DNA of 64,000 bases, from assembly GCA_021775955.1 (NCBI GenBank), contig JAJFGU010000011.1, positions 62,001 to 126,000 of the forward strand. Direction: 5' to 3'. Positions 17,308 through 26,699 of this stretch are shown here, one piece after another. Position 1 is the stretch's first letter, and every line of letters begins with the position of its first letter. The notes under the pieces were generated by a model, which searched no databases, had not been told where the DNA came from, and saw only the letters and a list, made by a program, of their open reading frames with translations. Source of the stretch: Alphaproteobacteria bacterium. Its GTDB lineage: Bacteria; Pseudomonadota; Alphaproteobacteria; Micavibrionales; Micavibrionaceae. Position numbers and translations under genes: made by a program.

Positions 17308-18903
17308 TTAAAAGCTCAGCCTCGTGGCGCTTTCAATCTGCGGCAAATTGGCAATTTCTTCGAACAGATTATCCGACAGCTTTTCATCCAGGGAAATAAT
17401 GCAGACAGCCTCCCCGGTATCTTCTTTCCGGCCCAAACGAAAATCAGCAATATTTTGCCCGGCTTTACCCAAAATCGTACCAATCCCGCCAATAAAGCCC
17501 GGCTTATCATCATTGCGAATAAACAGCATATGGGGCGATAACGCCGCCTCAATCGGCACACCCTCGACATTGACGATGCGCGGCTCCTTGCCGGTAAACA
17601 ACGTGCCCTTCAGGCTGCGCTCGCGTTCTTCGGTCCTCACCGTTACTATAATCACGCTGCGCCAGTCTTCGGCGGAGCCCCTAAGCGTTTCCGACACATT
17701 GATCCCGCGCGCTTCCGTCACCGTTACGGCATTCACCATATTGATGGTATCGAGCTGGGGTTTCAGCAAACTCGCCACCAACATAGCCGTTAACGGCCTG
17801 GTGTTAAGGTCGGACACCGTGCCCTGATATTCCACACTAATGCTTTGAATAGCGTGTTCAGTAATCTGCCCGGCAAAGCTTCCCAATTGCTCGGCCAGTT
17901 TCATATAAGGCTTCAGACGCGGCGCATCTTCAGCAGAAATGGACGGACTGTTAAGCGCATTGGTTATCGCACCATTCACCAGGTAATCGGCCATTTGCTC
18001 GGCCACCTGAATGGCGACATTGACCTGCGCCTCTGTGGTTGACGCGCCCAGATGCGGAGTACAAATGACATTTTCATGACCGAACAACGCATTATCCGTT
18101 GCCGGCTCTTCCTCGAATACATCCAGCGCTGCGCCGCCGACATGGCCGCTATCCAGTGCTTCTTTCAAATCCGTCTCGACAATCAGCCCGCCGCGCGCGC
18201 AATTAATAATGCGCACACCCTCTTTCATCTTGGAAATGGCGTCCTTGTTAATAATATGTTTGGTGTGCTCGTTTTTCGGCACGTGCAGAGAAATAAAATC
18301 GGCATCTTCAAACAACGTATCAAGCTCGACTTTCTCAACGCCGATTTCAACCGCGCGCTCTTCTGTCAAAAACGGATCATAAGCCAGCACATCCATCTTC
18401 AGCCCCAGCGCCCGATCAGCCACAATAGAGCCGATATTGCCGCAACCAATCAGCCCCAGCGTTTTTTTGTAAAGCTCCTTACCCATGAATTTTGATTTTT
18501 CCCATTTGCCTTCATGGGTGGATTTATTGGCCTGCGGAATTTGCCGCGCCAAAGCGAACATCATTGCAATCGCGTGTTCGGCGGTGGTGATAGAGTTACC
18601 AAAGGGTGTGTTCATCACCACGATTCCAGCTTCGGTTGCGCATGCAATATCGACATTGTCGACACCGATCCCGGCGCGGCCGATGACTTTAAGATTTTTT
18701 GCAGCCTGGATCATTTCGGGCGTGACTTTGGTGGCGCTGCGGATCGCAAGGCCGTCATAATCGCCAATGATTTTGAGCTGCTCTTCCGGGGACAGGCCGG
18801 GTTTGAAATCAACCTTCACGCCTTTTTTTTCGAAAATTTCCGCCGCGAGCGGATCCAGCTTGTCGCTGATAAGGACCCTTGGCGGGTTTGTTGGCGGGGC
18901 CAT
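17308..18903 (-). CDS. serA: D-3-phosphoglycerate dehydrogenase
   Basis: Catalyses the first step of serine synthesis, 3-phosphoglycerate to 3-phosphohydroxypyruvate with NAD. At 531 aa this is the long form. It has a substrate-binding domain, an NAD-binding Rossmann domain with GLIGCGNIGSIVADRA, catalytic residues in NCARGGLIVE and the His of TPHLGASTTEAQ, the intervening allosteric substrate-binding domain (about 320-450), and a C-terminal ACT domain (HMLFIRNDDKPGFIGGIGTI) of the kind that senses serine. It lies downstream of serC on the same strand, but a nuclease-like gene and a palindromic repeat separate the two. With serC and serB it completes the pathway here. Confidence 0.97.
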   Translation of the reverse strand: MAPPTNPPRVLISDKLDPLAAEIFEKKGVKVDFKPGLSPEEQLKIIGDYDGLAIRSATKVTPEMIQAAKNLKVIGRAGIGVDNVDIACATEAGIVVMNTPFGNSITTAEHAIAMMFALARQIPQANKSTHEGKWEKSKFMGKELYKKTLGLIGCGNIGSIVADRALGLKMDVLAYDPFLTEERAVEIGVEKVELDTLFEDADFISLHVPKNEHTKHIINKDAISKMKEGVRIINCARGGLIVETDLKEALDSGHVGGAALDVFEEEPATDNALFGHENVICTPHLGASTTEAQVNVAIQVAEQMADYLVNGAITNALNSPSISAEDAPRLKPYMKLAEQLGSFAGQITEHAIQSISVEYQGTVSDLNTRPLTAMLVASLLKPQLDTINMVNAVTVTEARGINVSETLRGSAEDWRSVIIVTVRTEERERSLKGTLFTGKEPRIVNVEGVPIEAALSPHMLFIRNDDKPGFIGGIGTILGKAGQNIADFRLGRKEDTGEAVCIISLDEKLSDNLFEEIANLPQIESATRLSF

Positions 18904-19129
18904 GATTTTAACTCCTAGTTTTGTCTTGTTTAGGAAAACAGGCCTCCAGATGTAACAGGTCTGCGGGCGAATGCAAGCGGGATTTTGGCGCCTTATAGAT
19001 CATTGTTTTGGCTGATGAATTTGGCTTCGTCAGTTCATTCTCCGTTTTTAGGTGGGAGGGGGTGGGCATCAGGATTATGTCTATTTGTTCACTTTGAATT
19101 GCAAAAAACGGGTTTTCACAGTTTTTATC

Positions 19130-19210
19130 GTCATTGCGAGTAACGTAGTGACGAAGCAATCCAGCTTGTCCAGAAAAGCACTGGATTGCGTCGCTGGCGC
19201 TCGCAATGAC
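19130..19210. repeat. Palindromic intergenic repeat
   Basis: An 81-bp imperfect palindrome. GTCATTGCG (19130-19138) pairs with CGCAATGAC (19202-19210), and GCAATCCAG pairs with CTGGATTGC inside. Repeats with these CATTGCGAG...GCAATCCAG ends are widely dispersed in bacterial genomes. It lies in the 0.4-kb gap (18904-19304) between serA and the nuclease-like gene, where I see no credible coding sequence. An 83-aa minus-strand frame that crosses the repeat is probably spurious. Confidence 0.8.
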
Positions 19211-19304
19211 AGAGATTGGGGCGGGGCGGGGCGGGTCTGTGCGGCGGAAAACATGGGGAAACTATAGCACAAAGCCACTTTTTAATAAAGGAAATTATTC
19301 CTTT

Positions 19305-19751
19305 TTATTTAAGTTGCCTGTTTTTTTGCAGGCAGGGTTGGGAGAGAACTCTAATAATGTCCTCCTGTTTTACAAGCCATAACCCGGCACCCAATGTCTT
19401 GAAGGCTGGAAGAATCTCACTAACCGATTCAAAGTAGTGTTGGTTATCGGGAAGTACAACGCCCACATAATCCGGGTTATATCGAGCTATCATCCTTGGT
19501 ATGCAAGCAAAAGCAACATCCGTATTTTTTTGGCAATCTAGCTTTTTAAAAGGCTGGCCGTACCTTTTAGAATGAGTTGATTGAGACCCGCCCCCCTTTG
19601 CTTCAATACACATTGTTTTTCCATGGAGCCTCGCAACTATATCTGCTCCGGGAGTACGTCCCTTAGCCCTAGATAATATTTCCCAATTTTCACTAACTAA
19701 GTGATTAGTAAATATATCCGTAATTTTGTCTTCGGTTAAAAAAGTCGCCAA
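19305..19751 (-). CDS. Small PD-(D/E)xK nuclease-like protein
   Basis: A 148-aa protein with a restriction-endonuclease-like core. D37 (GADIVAR) is followed by E50-A-K52 (MCIEAKGGG), the D-x(n)-ExK arrangement of this superfamily, with an N-terminal helix before it. There is no helicase, methyltransferase or DNA-recognition domain, so the biological role is open: repair, defence remnant or an uncharacterised housekeeping nuclease. It starts 24 bp after serC and is read in the same direction, sitting between serC and serA. Its DNA looks more AT-rich than its neighbours, which with the flanking repeat suggests acquisition. I am fairly sure of the fold and unsure of activity. Confidence 0.75.
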   Translation of the reverse strand: MATFLTEDKITDIFTNHLVSENWEILSRAKGRTPGADIVARLHGKTMCIEAKGGGSQSTHSKRYGQPFKKLDCQKNTDVAFACIPRMIARYNPDYVGVVLPDNQHYFESVSEILPAFKTLGAGLWLVKQEDIIRVLSQPCLQKNRQLK

Positions 19752-19775
19752 GTCGTTATCTCCAGATAATAATAT

Positions 19776-20957
19776 TCAAGCCGCTTGCTTCTGCTGCTGT
19801 TCTTTTGTCGTGGTGTAGGCCCATTCCAGCCACTGCAGGAGCGCGGCCACATCACCAGGCTCTACGGTCGCGCCACACCAGATGCGCAAACCCGGCGGGG
19901 CGTCGCGATAACCCTTGATATCAAACGCCACGCCTTCCTTATCCAGGCTCTTGCACATCTCACCAATAAGCGAAGCCTGGTTTTCATCGTCTTGTGCTGT
20001 AAACCAGTCATCGGTTATTTTTAGACACACCGAAGTGGTGGAACGCGTTGCTGGTTCCGTTGCAAGAAAATCAATCCAATCCGTATCGTTTACCCAGCTT
20101 TCGATCGCCTGAAAGCTCGATTCTGATCGTGAGATAGTTTCACTGAGGCCACCAATGCTTTCGACCCAGTTCAGAGCGTCGAGACAATCTTCGACCGCCA
20201 ACATCGATGGTGTGTTGATGGTTTCACCGACAAAAATACCCTCAATGAGCTTGCCCTTCTTTGTGAGCCGGAAAATTTTCGGCAGCGGCCAGTTGGGTGT
20301 GTAGCTCTCCAATTTTTCCACCGCGCGCGGGCTTAAAACAATCATGCCATGGGCCGCTTCACCGCCCAGCACTTTTTGCCAGCTCCATGTCGTTACATCC
20401 AATTTGTCCCAGGGCAAATCATAGGCAAACACCGCCGAGGTCGCATCGCATAAAGTCAGACCGCTACGCCCTGCATTGATCCAGTCTCCATCCGGCACAC
20501 GTACACCCGAAGTGGTGCCGTTCCAGACAAAGACCACGTCATTGTCGAAGCTCACTTGCGACAGATCAGGCAGCTCTCCATAGCCCGCCTCATGGTAATT
20601 GGCATTTTCGAGCTTGAGCTGGTTCTTAATATCTCCCGCCCAACCGCTGGAAAAGCTCTCCCAGGCCAGAACATCGACGCCACGCGCGCCAAGCAGCGAC
20701 CACAGCGCCATTTCAAACGCTCCGGTATCAGAAGCCGGCACAATCCCGACCTTATAATCATCGGGAATTCCAAGGATTTTCCTTTGTTTTTCAATAACTT
20801 CCTTGAGTTTTGCCTTGGCCGGCCCGGCGCGGTGGGATCTTCCTGTCGTCGCGCCCTTCAGAGCATCCAGATTCCAGCCCGGCCTTTTGGCGCAAGGTCC
20901 TGAAGAAAAACAAGGATTTGCCGGTTTGACGTCTGGTTTGGGCAGGTTTTTTTCCAT
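19776..20957 (-). CDS. serC: Phosphoserine aminotransferase
   Basis: Converts 3-phosphohydroxypyruvate and glutamate to phosphoserine, using PLP. The 393-aa protein begins with [18 protein letters not shown], typical of the alphaproteobacterial/archaeal-type SerC. The PLP lysine is in [15 protein letters not shown] near residue 193. [11 protein letters not shown] and [13 protein letters not shown] supply other cofactor contacts, and the class V aminotransferase fold is complete. Start ATG 20957. The 100-bp gap to the divergent serB must hold both promoters. Downstream on the same strand are the nuclease-like gene and serA. Confidence 0.96.
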   Translation of the reverse strand: MEKNLPKPDVKPANPCFSSGPCAKRPGWNLDALKGATTGRSHRAGPAKAKLKEVIEKQRKILGIPDDYKVGIVPASDTGAFEMALWSLLGARGVDVLAWESFSSGWAGDIKNQLKLENANYHEAGYGELPDLSQVSFDNDVVFVWNGTTSGVRVPDGDWINAGRSGLTLCDATSAVFAYDLPWDKLDVTTWSWQKVLGGEAAHGMIVLSPRAVEKLESYTPNWPLPKIFRLTKKGKLIEGIFVGETINTPSMLAVEDCLDALNWVESIGGLSETISRSESSFQAIESWVNDTDWIDFLATEPATRSTTSVCLKITDDWFTAQDDENQASLIGEMCKSLDKEGVAFDIKGYRDAPPGLRIWCGATVEPGDVAALLQWLEWAYTTTKEQQQKQAA

Positions 20958-21058
20958 TTGTTAATCCATTTGGTGATAAAATTGACTATAGTCTCAGCAG
21001 ATAGGAAATTCCTCTGCTTCTGTCCAGCCTTTTATTAATTTAGATCCTAAAGAAAATC

Positions 21059-21958
21059 ATGTCCCACGTCCTTACGCTTGTCGCTTCACCGGGAAATCCG
21101 GATATCTCCAAAGCTCATATTAAGGAGATCAGAAAGCTCGCCGATTTTTATAATCTCGAGCTGGATAAACGCACGCATTGGCTGATGGATGGCCGCGCTG
21201 TTGATCTTGGCCCCTGCGGATCAGTGCAAAGCGCGATGATGACCCATCTTCATGATGTGCTGGCGGACGATAAAGTTGATGTCTTTTGTGTGCCTATTGA
21301 TGGACGGCGCAAAAAGCTGCTGATTGCCGATATGGACAGCACAATCATCGAGGAAGAAACGCTGGACGAGCTGGCCGCCTATGCCGGGATTAAGGAAGAG
21401 ATTGCCGCAATCACATGCGAGGCCATGGAAGGACGGCTGGATTTTCATGAGGCGCTGCATAAGCGGGTCGGTCTGCTGGAGGGGCTGGAAGAACAAAAGC
21501 TGCAGGAAACACTGGAGCGAATGAAGCTCAGTCCGGGCGCGGACGCTCTGGTGAAAACCATGGCGGAGAATAATGCGACCTGCGTGCTGGTCTCCGGCGG
21601 ATTTACATTTTTCACCGGGGCCATTTGCAAGCGCGCCGGGTTTCATCACCATCATGGCAATGCGCTGGAGATCGAAGGCGGCAAACTCACTGGGAAAGTG
21701 ATTGAGCCGATTCTTGATCAATATGCCAAGGTCGAATTTTTAAAACAGCATATGCAGGCGCTGGACTTAGGCGAAGAGAGCTGCCTTGCCGTGGGTGATG
21801 GTGCCAATGATATCCCGATGCTTAAAACCGCGGGTCTGGGTATCGGCTACCGTCCGAAACCAGCCGTACAGGACGAAATTAAGAACAATATCCTCCATGG
21901 CAACCTCATTGCCTGTCTGTATGCGCAAGGCTATAGAGATGAAGAAATCAATGGCTAG
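21059..21958 (+). CDS. serB: Phosphoserine phosphatase
   Basis: Last step of serine synthesis, hydrolysing phosphoserine. The 299-aa HAD-family enzyme has the DxDxT-type motif D91-M-D93-S-T (IADMDSTIIEEE), the Ser/Thr motif CVLVSGGFTFF and the acidic motif VGDGANDIPMLKTAGLG. The N-terminal 80 residues form a small regulatory-like domain. It is divergent from serC. Its stop codon overlaps that of the convergent GS-like gene by 4 bp (CTAG serves both strands). All three committed serine genes therefore lie within 4.7 kb. Confidence 0.96.
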   Translation: MSHVLTLVASPGNPDISKAHIKEIRKLADFYNLELDKRTHWLMDGRAVDLGPCGSVQSAMMTHLHDVLADDKVDVFCVPIDGRRKKLLIADMDSTIIEEETLDELAAYAGIKEEIAAITCEAMEGRLDFHEALHKRVGLLEGLEEQKLQETLERMKLSPGADALVKTMAENNATCVLVSGGFTFFTGAICKRAGFHHHHGNALEIEGGKLTGKVIEPILDQYAKVEFLKQHMQALDLGEESCLAVGDGANDIPMLKTAGLGIGYRPKPAVQDEIKNNILHGNLIACLYAQGYRDEEING

Positions 21959-23361
21959 CCATTGATATAATCAAGCGCGGGGCCGTGCGGATCATCTCTA
22001 AGAGCATGAAAAATCGTATATTTTCCGTTCTTGGTTTTTTCTGCGAAGGCCTTTTGCAGCCATTTATAGCGATTTTCCGGTCGTGCATTGAATGCAGCCA
22101 TCTGAAGAATTTTATCGTGTAAATCAGGCCTCAGCATTTCGTACCACATGCGGGAATCGTCAAAGCCTGCAACGGCAGCGCCAAAAGATTGATCCAGGCT
22201 TTCTTTATATCCCAGAAGCTGTTCATGGCTTTGAACTTTGTCCGCCTGCATTCCATGATACATCGCAGCCAGAGTGGCAGCCCAGTAAATCAGGCTATGG
22301 ACTTGTCCATGTCTTCCATGCCCCGGGTCAGCATGGCGTACTTCCATGTGGTTATCATCATGTGCACCAAAATCATCAAACCTGACAATAGCTCCATCAG
22401 AAGCTTTTTCTTTCCAGGTCTTTTTAATGATGCTGCCCGTTTTTTTCAGTTGAGAAATTTGCGCACTTCCGGGCGCGCTAAGTTCCCCATGCCCAATTCT
22501 TTCCCAGGAATCAATATGCGAAGCGAACGGAAGCATTGATGCATGCGTAGCTTCTAAAATACCCTGCGTGGCATTCCAAAAAAGACGGCTTCCTATATCC
22601 GGAAAGTCACCATCGTTGTTGAATAAATTCTCGGTGCCACTCATAATAGTAGCATTAAAATCTACGCCGTCTCCCGCAGCCCCAAGCATGTCAAAAGGTG
22701 CAAGCTCTCCCAAAAATAAATCCTCTAGACACGTGGCTTTAGCAATCTGGTTTTTTAAATCGGGACTTATCCCCTTCAGTTTTTCCACTTGTCTTTTTAT
22801 GCCATCCAGCACCGCTTGCTCAGATTTATGCGGGGAAAGTTTCAAGTAGGAATAGATATCAGGGATCGGACGCGGACCGGCATGGATATAGACGTTTCGG
22901 CCATTGAAGTTCCGCTTGAGCTTTTCATCAATGATGTCCATCATTTCATGAAGCGCGCGCGCTTTTTGCACTAGATGTCCCGGGCCATAATCCAAGGCAA
23001 GGTGATCAATAACAAGCTCAAGTTTGATAACACCCGGAATATGAATGCCCTGGCTTTTGTTATGATTAAAGCGCAGTAACGGAAACTCGGTATAAAACCT
23101 TTTAAAATAATGGCCGTATTGATTTTTATAGGGGTCTGTTGTGAACGTATGATTGATGAGATCAAGGACTTCTTTTTCCTCTTCCGGCTCAACACCAAAA
23201 ACAAAAAATTCATATTCCGATCCGACATTAAGCCTGCCATATTCATCCTGGATTTTCTGCGTGTATTCCTTAAGAATAGCCTCAGCAGACTCAATGAGGC
23301 CCGGGATCGCTGGGGTATAATCAACGCCTTTATAGGTTATATCCTTGGTATAATCTCTCAT
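21955..23361 (-). CDS. Glutamine-synthetase/glutamate-cysteine-ligase-like protein, function unknown
   Basis: A 468-aa protein that I cannot assign to a named family. I start it at ATG 23361 (MRDYTKDITYKG), which has AAGG five bases upstream. A TTG at 23430 would add 23 residues. Features resemble the carboxylate-amine ligase fold: GSEYEF (metal/ATP-type ExE strand) near residue 47, HNKSQGIHIPG, and a late HMEVRHADPGHGRHGQ with acidic and basic residues suited to a phosphate-binding strand. There is no signal peptide or membrane segment. It lies between serB and a ClpB-like AAA+ gene followed by cysteine synthase, so a role in amino-acid, thiol or peptide ligation is plausible but unproven. 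Confidence 0.7.
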   Translation of the reverse strand: MRDYTKDITYKGVDYTPAIPGLIESAEAILKEYTQKIQDEYGRLNVGSEYEFFVFGVEPEEEKEVLDLINHTFTTDPYKNQYGHYFKRFYTEFPLLRFNHNKSQGIHIPGVIKLELVIDHLALDYGPGHLVQKARALHEMMDIIDEKLKRNFNGRNVYIHAGPRPIPDIYSYLKLSPHKSEQAVLDGIKRQVEKLKGISPDLKNQIAKATCLEDLFLGELAPFDMLGAAGDGVDFNATIMSGTENLFNNDGDFPDIGSRLFWNATQGILEATHASMLPFASHIDSWERIGHGELSAPGSAQISQLKKTGSIIKKTWKEKASDGAIVRFDDFGAHDDNHMEVRHADPGHGRHGQVHSLIYWAATLAAMYHGMQADKVQSHEQLLGYKESLDQSFGAAVAGFDDSRMWYEMLRPDLHDKILQMAAFNARPENRYKWLQKAFAEKTKNGKYTIFHALRDDPHGPALDYING

Positions 23362-23585
23362 TTTAGCCTTACACAATATTAATTTTTCATAAAAAATAAG
23401 TTTATACACGTTACAACGTGCTATTGTCAATAAATACAGTGATTAAGCTTAGAATATAAATTACGGAAACCCTAAAAAGAAAGTATTAACCTTCTGCCTA
23501 TAGGATAGGAGAGCGAAAACAATAATAATATCCAATAATCACTGCGTTTTCTTTCTGAGAGCATTCAAATCATTAAAGGGCGGAT

Positions 23586-24542
23586 ATGTCGGAAAACTGG
23601 AAATATGTGGTGACCAATGAGGAGCTTGAAGACCTCTTCATGAATTATTGCGTCGATTTCACGCAGCTGGCGAAAGAGGGCCGCTATGGCCCGATCACGG
23701 GCCGCGATAAGGAAGTCGACGAAACCATCCTCATTTTGCTGCAAAAGGGCCGTAAAAATGCCGTGCTTCTGGCACCTGCCGGGGTTGGTAAAACCGCTAT
23801 GGTTATCGCTCTGGCGCAAAAAATTGCCGATGACGATGTGCCGGAATATTTGAGAGATGCCCGCCTTCTTGAAGTCGAGCTGGCCCGTATGGCCGCCGGA
23901 ACCAGCAGCGCCGCTGAATTTCAGGAGCGCTTTATACCGCTTTGTAAAGGCGTGGCCGAGCGCTACCACAATCCCGATAACCCGCGCACCATTTTATTTA
24001 TTGATGAGATTCACCAGATCATGCCCAATTGTGAGGGCAGCTCTTATAAAGGCCTGTCCGATGTGATGAAGCCTTACTTAACCGCCGGAGATTTGATGGT
24101 GATCGGGGCGACGACACTGGATGAGTTTCGCATGTATGTCGCCACAGACCCGGCGATGGACAGACGCTTTCAAAAAGTGTTCCTCAAAACGCCGGATACA
24201 ATTGAAACCTATAACATTTTAAAATCGCTGCGCCCAGGTTTTGAAAAGCACCACGGGGTAACGATGTCGAATAATTCCCTGATGCTGATTGTGCAACTGA
24301 CCGATGAGCATATGCGCAAAAGAAACCAACCCGATAAATCGATTATCACCATGGATTCGTCCATGGCTTATCACGTGAAACAGAATGGAACCAATCAGGA
24401 AGTTTCGCTGGAATCTATTTATTACATGGTCGGGCGCGAAACCGGACTCAACAAAGCCGCGCTGCATGATGATAAAAAAGTGCGGCGCATTATTGAAGAA
24501 GTTACCAAGCTCGAAGGCCTGGGCTACGTTTATTCGGTTTAG
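23586..24542 (+). CDS. Stand-alone ClpA/ClpB D1-like AAA+ ATPase
   Basis: A 318-aa single-module AAA+ protein. YGPITGRDKEVDETI matches the box before Walker A in ClpA/B. Walker A is APAGVGKTA, Walker B is ILFIDEIHQI, sensor 1 is IGATTLDEFRMY and the arginine finger region is DRRFQKVFL. Then comes the small helical lid domain. Full Clp ATPases carry an N-domain and usually a second AAA module. Both are absent, and there is no ClpP-binding loop motif that I can see. AAAGGG lies five bases before the ATG. It is followed 17 bp later by cysK in the same direction. It may be a remodeller for a specific partner, perhaps the neighbouring GS-like protein. Confidence 0.88.
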   Translation: MSENWKYVVTNEELEDLFMNYCVDFTQLAKEGRYGPITGRDKEVDETILILLQKGRKNAVLLAPAGVGKTAMVIALAQKIADDDVPEYLRDARLLEVELARMAAGTSSAAEFQERFIPLCKGVAERYHNPDNPRTILFIDEIHQIMPNCEGSSYKGLSDVMKPYLTAGDLMVIGATTLDEFRMYVATDPAMDRRFQKVFLKTPDTIETYNILKSLRPGFEKHHGVTMSNNSLMLIVQLTDEHMRKRNQPDKSIITMDSSMAYHVKQNGTNQEVSLESIYYMVGRETGLNKAALHDDKKVRRIIEEVTKLEGLGYVYSV

Positions 24543-24559
24543 ATAAGAAAGAATCATTT

Positions 24560-25615
24560 ATGAACACGCCGCCTAAAGAAACAAAGGTTAAGAAAACGGA
24601 AGAGGGCAAAGCTGCCGGGAAACCTGCTGAGTCCAAGACCGCAAAGATTCAAATCGAGACACAACCGCGCGGGCAAATCTTTGATGATATTTTAAAAACA
24701 ATTGGTGCCACGCCTTTGGTGCGCCTTCCCAATATAAAGGCAGAAAACGGGCTGGAAGCCGATATCCTTGCCAAGCTGGAATCATTTAATCCTTTGGGCT
24801 CTTCCAAGGACCGCGTCGCGCTGGCGATGATCGAAGATGCCGAAGCGGCAGGAAAAATAACACCGGGCAAGTCCGTTTTAATCGAGCCGACGGCCGGTAA
24901 CACAGGTGTGTCGCTGGCTTTTATTGCCGCGTCTAAACGCTACCGCCTTATCCTCACCATGCCCGAAAGCGTGCCGTTTGAGCGGCGCAAGTTGCTTGGA
25001 TTTTACGGTGCAGAAATATTTTTGACCCCGGCCGATCGCGGCATGAAGGGCGCTATTGAAAAAGCTGATGAGCTTATGAAGGAACACAACGAAGACGGCT
25101 ATATGTTCAAGCAGTTTGAAAATCCGGCCGGGAAAATGGTGCATGCACAAACAACAGCGAAAGAAATCTGGGAAGACACGGGTGGCAAAATTGATATTCT
25201 GGTTGCCGGGGTTGGAACCGGCGCGACCATCACCGGTATCGCCCATGTTCTGAGCCAGCAAAACAAAGATTTAAAAGTTTATGCGGTAGAGCCGGAAGAA
25301 AGTGCAGTTCTATCGGGCGAAGCGCCAACGCAGCATAGAATTGAAGGCATCGGCGCCGGTTTTGTGCCGCCCGAACTGGATATGAAGCTGCTCACCGGGA
25401 TCATCAAAATCGATAGTGACCGGGCGTTAGAGACGGCCCGTAAAGCGGCACAGCTCGAAGGCATCCCCTGTGGTATATCCTCGGGCGCTGCGCTGGCTGC
25501 GGCCATTGATCTTGCGGGCGAGGCTGAAAACAAAGGCAAGATGATTGTTGTGATCTTTCCCTCAGGCGCGGAGCGTTATATTTCGACAGAGCTTTTCGAA
25601 GGCGCCGGGAAATAG
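24560..25615 (+). CDS. cysK: Cysteine synthase (O-acetylserine sulfhydrylase) family
   Basis: PLP enzyme that makes cysteine from O-acetylserine and sulfide. The 351-aa protein has a Lys-rich N-terminal extension of about 40 residues not usual in CysK, then GATPLVRLPNI, the PLP lysine in NPLGSSKDR, the substrate loop PTAGNTGVSL, the PLP phosphate loop GVGTGATITG and a C-terminal Ser in PSGAERY. The usual motif is NPxxSVKDR; here Ser replaces Val before the Lys. A related cystathionine beta-synthase-like activity cannot be excluded. With serA, serC and serB nearby it links serine to cysteine, although no cysE is in the window. Confidence 0.92.
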   Translation: MNTPPKETKVKKTEEGKAAGKPAESKTAKIQIETQPRGQIFDDILKTIGATPLVRLPNIKAENGLEADILAKLESFNPLGSSKDRVALAMIEDAEAAGKITPGKSVLIEPTAGNTGVSLAFIAASKRYRLILTMPESVPFERRKLLGFYGAEIFLTPADRGMKGAIEKADELMKEHNEDGYMFKQFENPAGKMVHAQTTAKEIWEDTGGKIDILVAGVGTGATITGIAHVLSQQNKDLKVYAVEPEESAVLSGEAPTQHRIEGIGAGFVPPELDMKLLTGIIKIDSDRALETARKAAQLEGIPCGISSGAALAAAIDLAGEAENKGKMIVVIFPSGAERYISTELFEGAGK

Positions 25616-25628
25616 TCTGGGAAGTAAA

Positions 25629-26657
25629 TCACTTCACCGCACAAAAAACTTTAAAACCACCGCCTTCAAATATTTTGCGGCAGGTTTTAAATTCTTCTTC
25701 CAGGATTCTCTCATAGGGCAGCCGCGCATTGGCCACCATCCACAATTTTCCCTCTGACCGTAAAGAGTTATGCGCCGTATGAATAAACGCCTTTCCGATA
25801 TCGGCATCACTTTGTTTGCCTTCGTGAAAAGGCGGGTTCATTACAATCCAGTCAAGGCCCTGCAAACTGACCATTGGCTTCGTCAGGTCTTCCCAGAAGC
25901 AACGGGTTTGCGCCGGATGATCCAGTCTCTTTAGATTTTTCTGACAGAGTTTGACGGCCCTGTAATCGGCATCGATACAGGTCAGCGCTTCTATGCCCAG
26001 ATTATGCTGCAATAAGAAATCCGATAAATAACCCCAGCCGCAGCCGAAATCAGCACCGCTACCGGTCAGGTCAGACGGCAAATGCTGCGTTAAAATTTCT
26101 GAACCTGTATCGATTTTATCCCAGCCAAACAGGCCGGGCATGGAGCCAAATTTGCCGTCTAGAATTTCCTGCTCGGCTCCTGCCTCGCTCCAGTTTTCAA
26201 GAACAGCCCCGTTAATACCAGCGTCTTTTTGCGCCCAAACCACACGAGCCTTGTTTTTTGAGGTTTCTTCAACATCCTCAAAACCCAGCTCAGCCATAAA
26301 GCCTTTAAGACGATTGCCGCCGGCATTATTCGAGGCGGCGCACATTAATACCCCACCACCACGCAGCAATTTCGTCCCTTGCGCGATCAAATATTGTGTC
26401 TCGGTTTTGTTCTTTGGCGCGAGGATGAAAACAGTGTCAAAGCTTTCCTCATTTTGCGGCAGATCCGAAGCCACCGCACACCCGCGGCTTTGCAGATCAT
26501 ACGCATAGGGCTTGAAATATTGTTGTAAAACAACATGATAGTTCTCGATAGCATCATCATAGACCGCATTCAGAAACAGATTTTGAGCGCCCTGCTCCGG
26601 CGGCGGAATCAATCCCTTTTCCAACGGGTAGAATAATGTTGCGGTAATATCTTTCAT
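25629..26657 (-). CDS. Class I SAM-dependent RNA guanine-N2 methyltransferase, RsmC-like
   Basis: Likely methylates a guanine of 16S rRNA. The 342-aa protein has the two-part RsmC/RlmG layout: a degenerate N-terminal methyltransferase-like half and a catalytic half with the SAM loop GADFGCGWGYLSDFLL, acidic CIDADYRAVKLC and active-site MNPPFHEGKQSD (N274-F277). I start at ATG 26657; the in-frame TTG 18 bases upstream is less likely. It converges on cysK with 13 bp between the stops. Methyltransferase identity is secure; the exact rRNA site is inferred. Confidence 0.88.
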   Translation of the reverse strand: MKDITATLFYPLEKGLIPPPEQGAQNLFLNAVYDDAIENYHVVLQQYFKPYAYDLQSRGCAVASDLPQNEESFDTVFILAPKNKTETQYLIAQGTKLLRGGGVLMCAASNNAGGNRLKGFMAELGFEDVEETSKNKARVVWAQKDAGINGAVLENWSEAGAEQEILDGKFGSMPGLFGWDKIDTGSEILTQHLPSDLTGSGADFGCGWGYLSDFLLQHNLGIEALTCIDADYRAVKLCQKNLKRLDHPAQTRCFWEDLTKPMVSLQGLDWIVMNPPFHEGKQSDADIGKAFIHTAHNSLRSEGKLWMVANARLPYERILEEEFKTCRKIFEGGGFKVFCAVK

Positions 26658-26699
26658 CACAGGGCACTGTAACAAAGAACTGGAAAAAACTTAATATCT

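Noticed and set aside
18908-19159. An 83-aa minus-strand frame upstream of serA
   Set aside because: It runs into the palindromic repeat, has no ribosome site and a non-protein-like composition.
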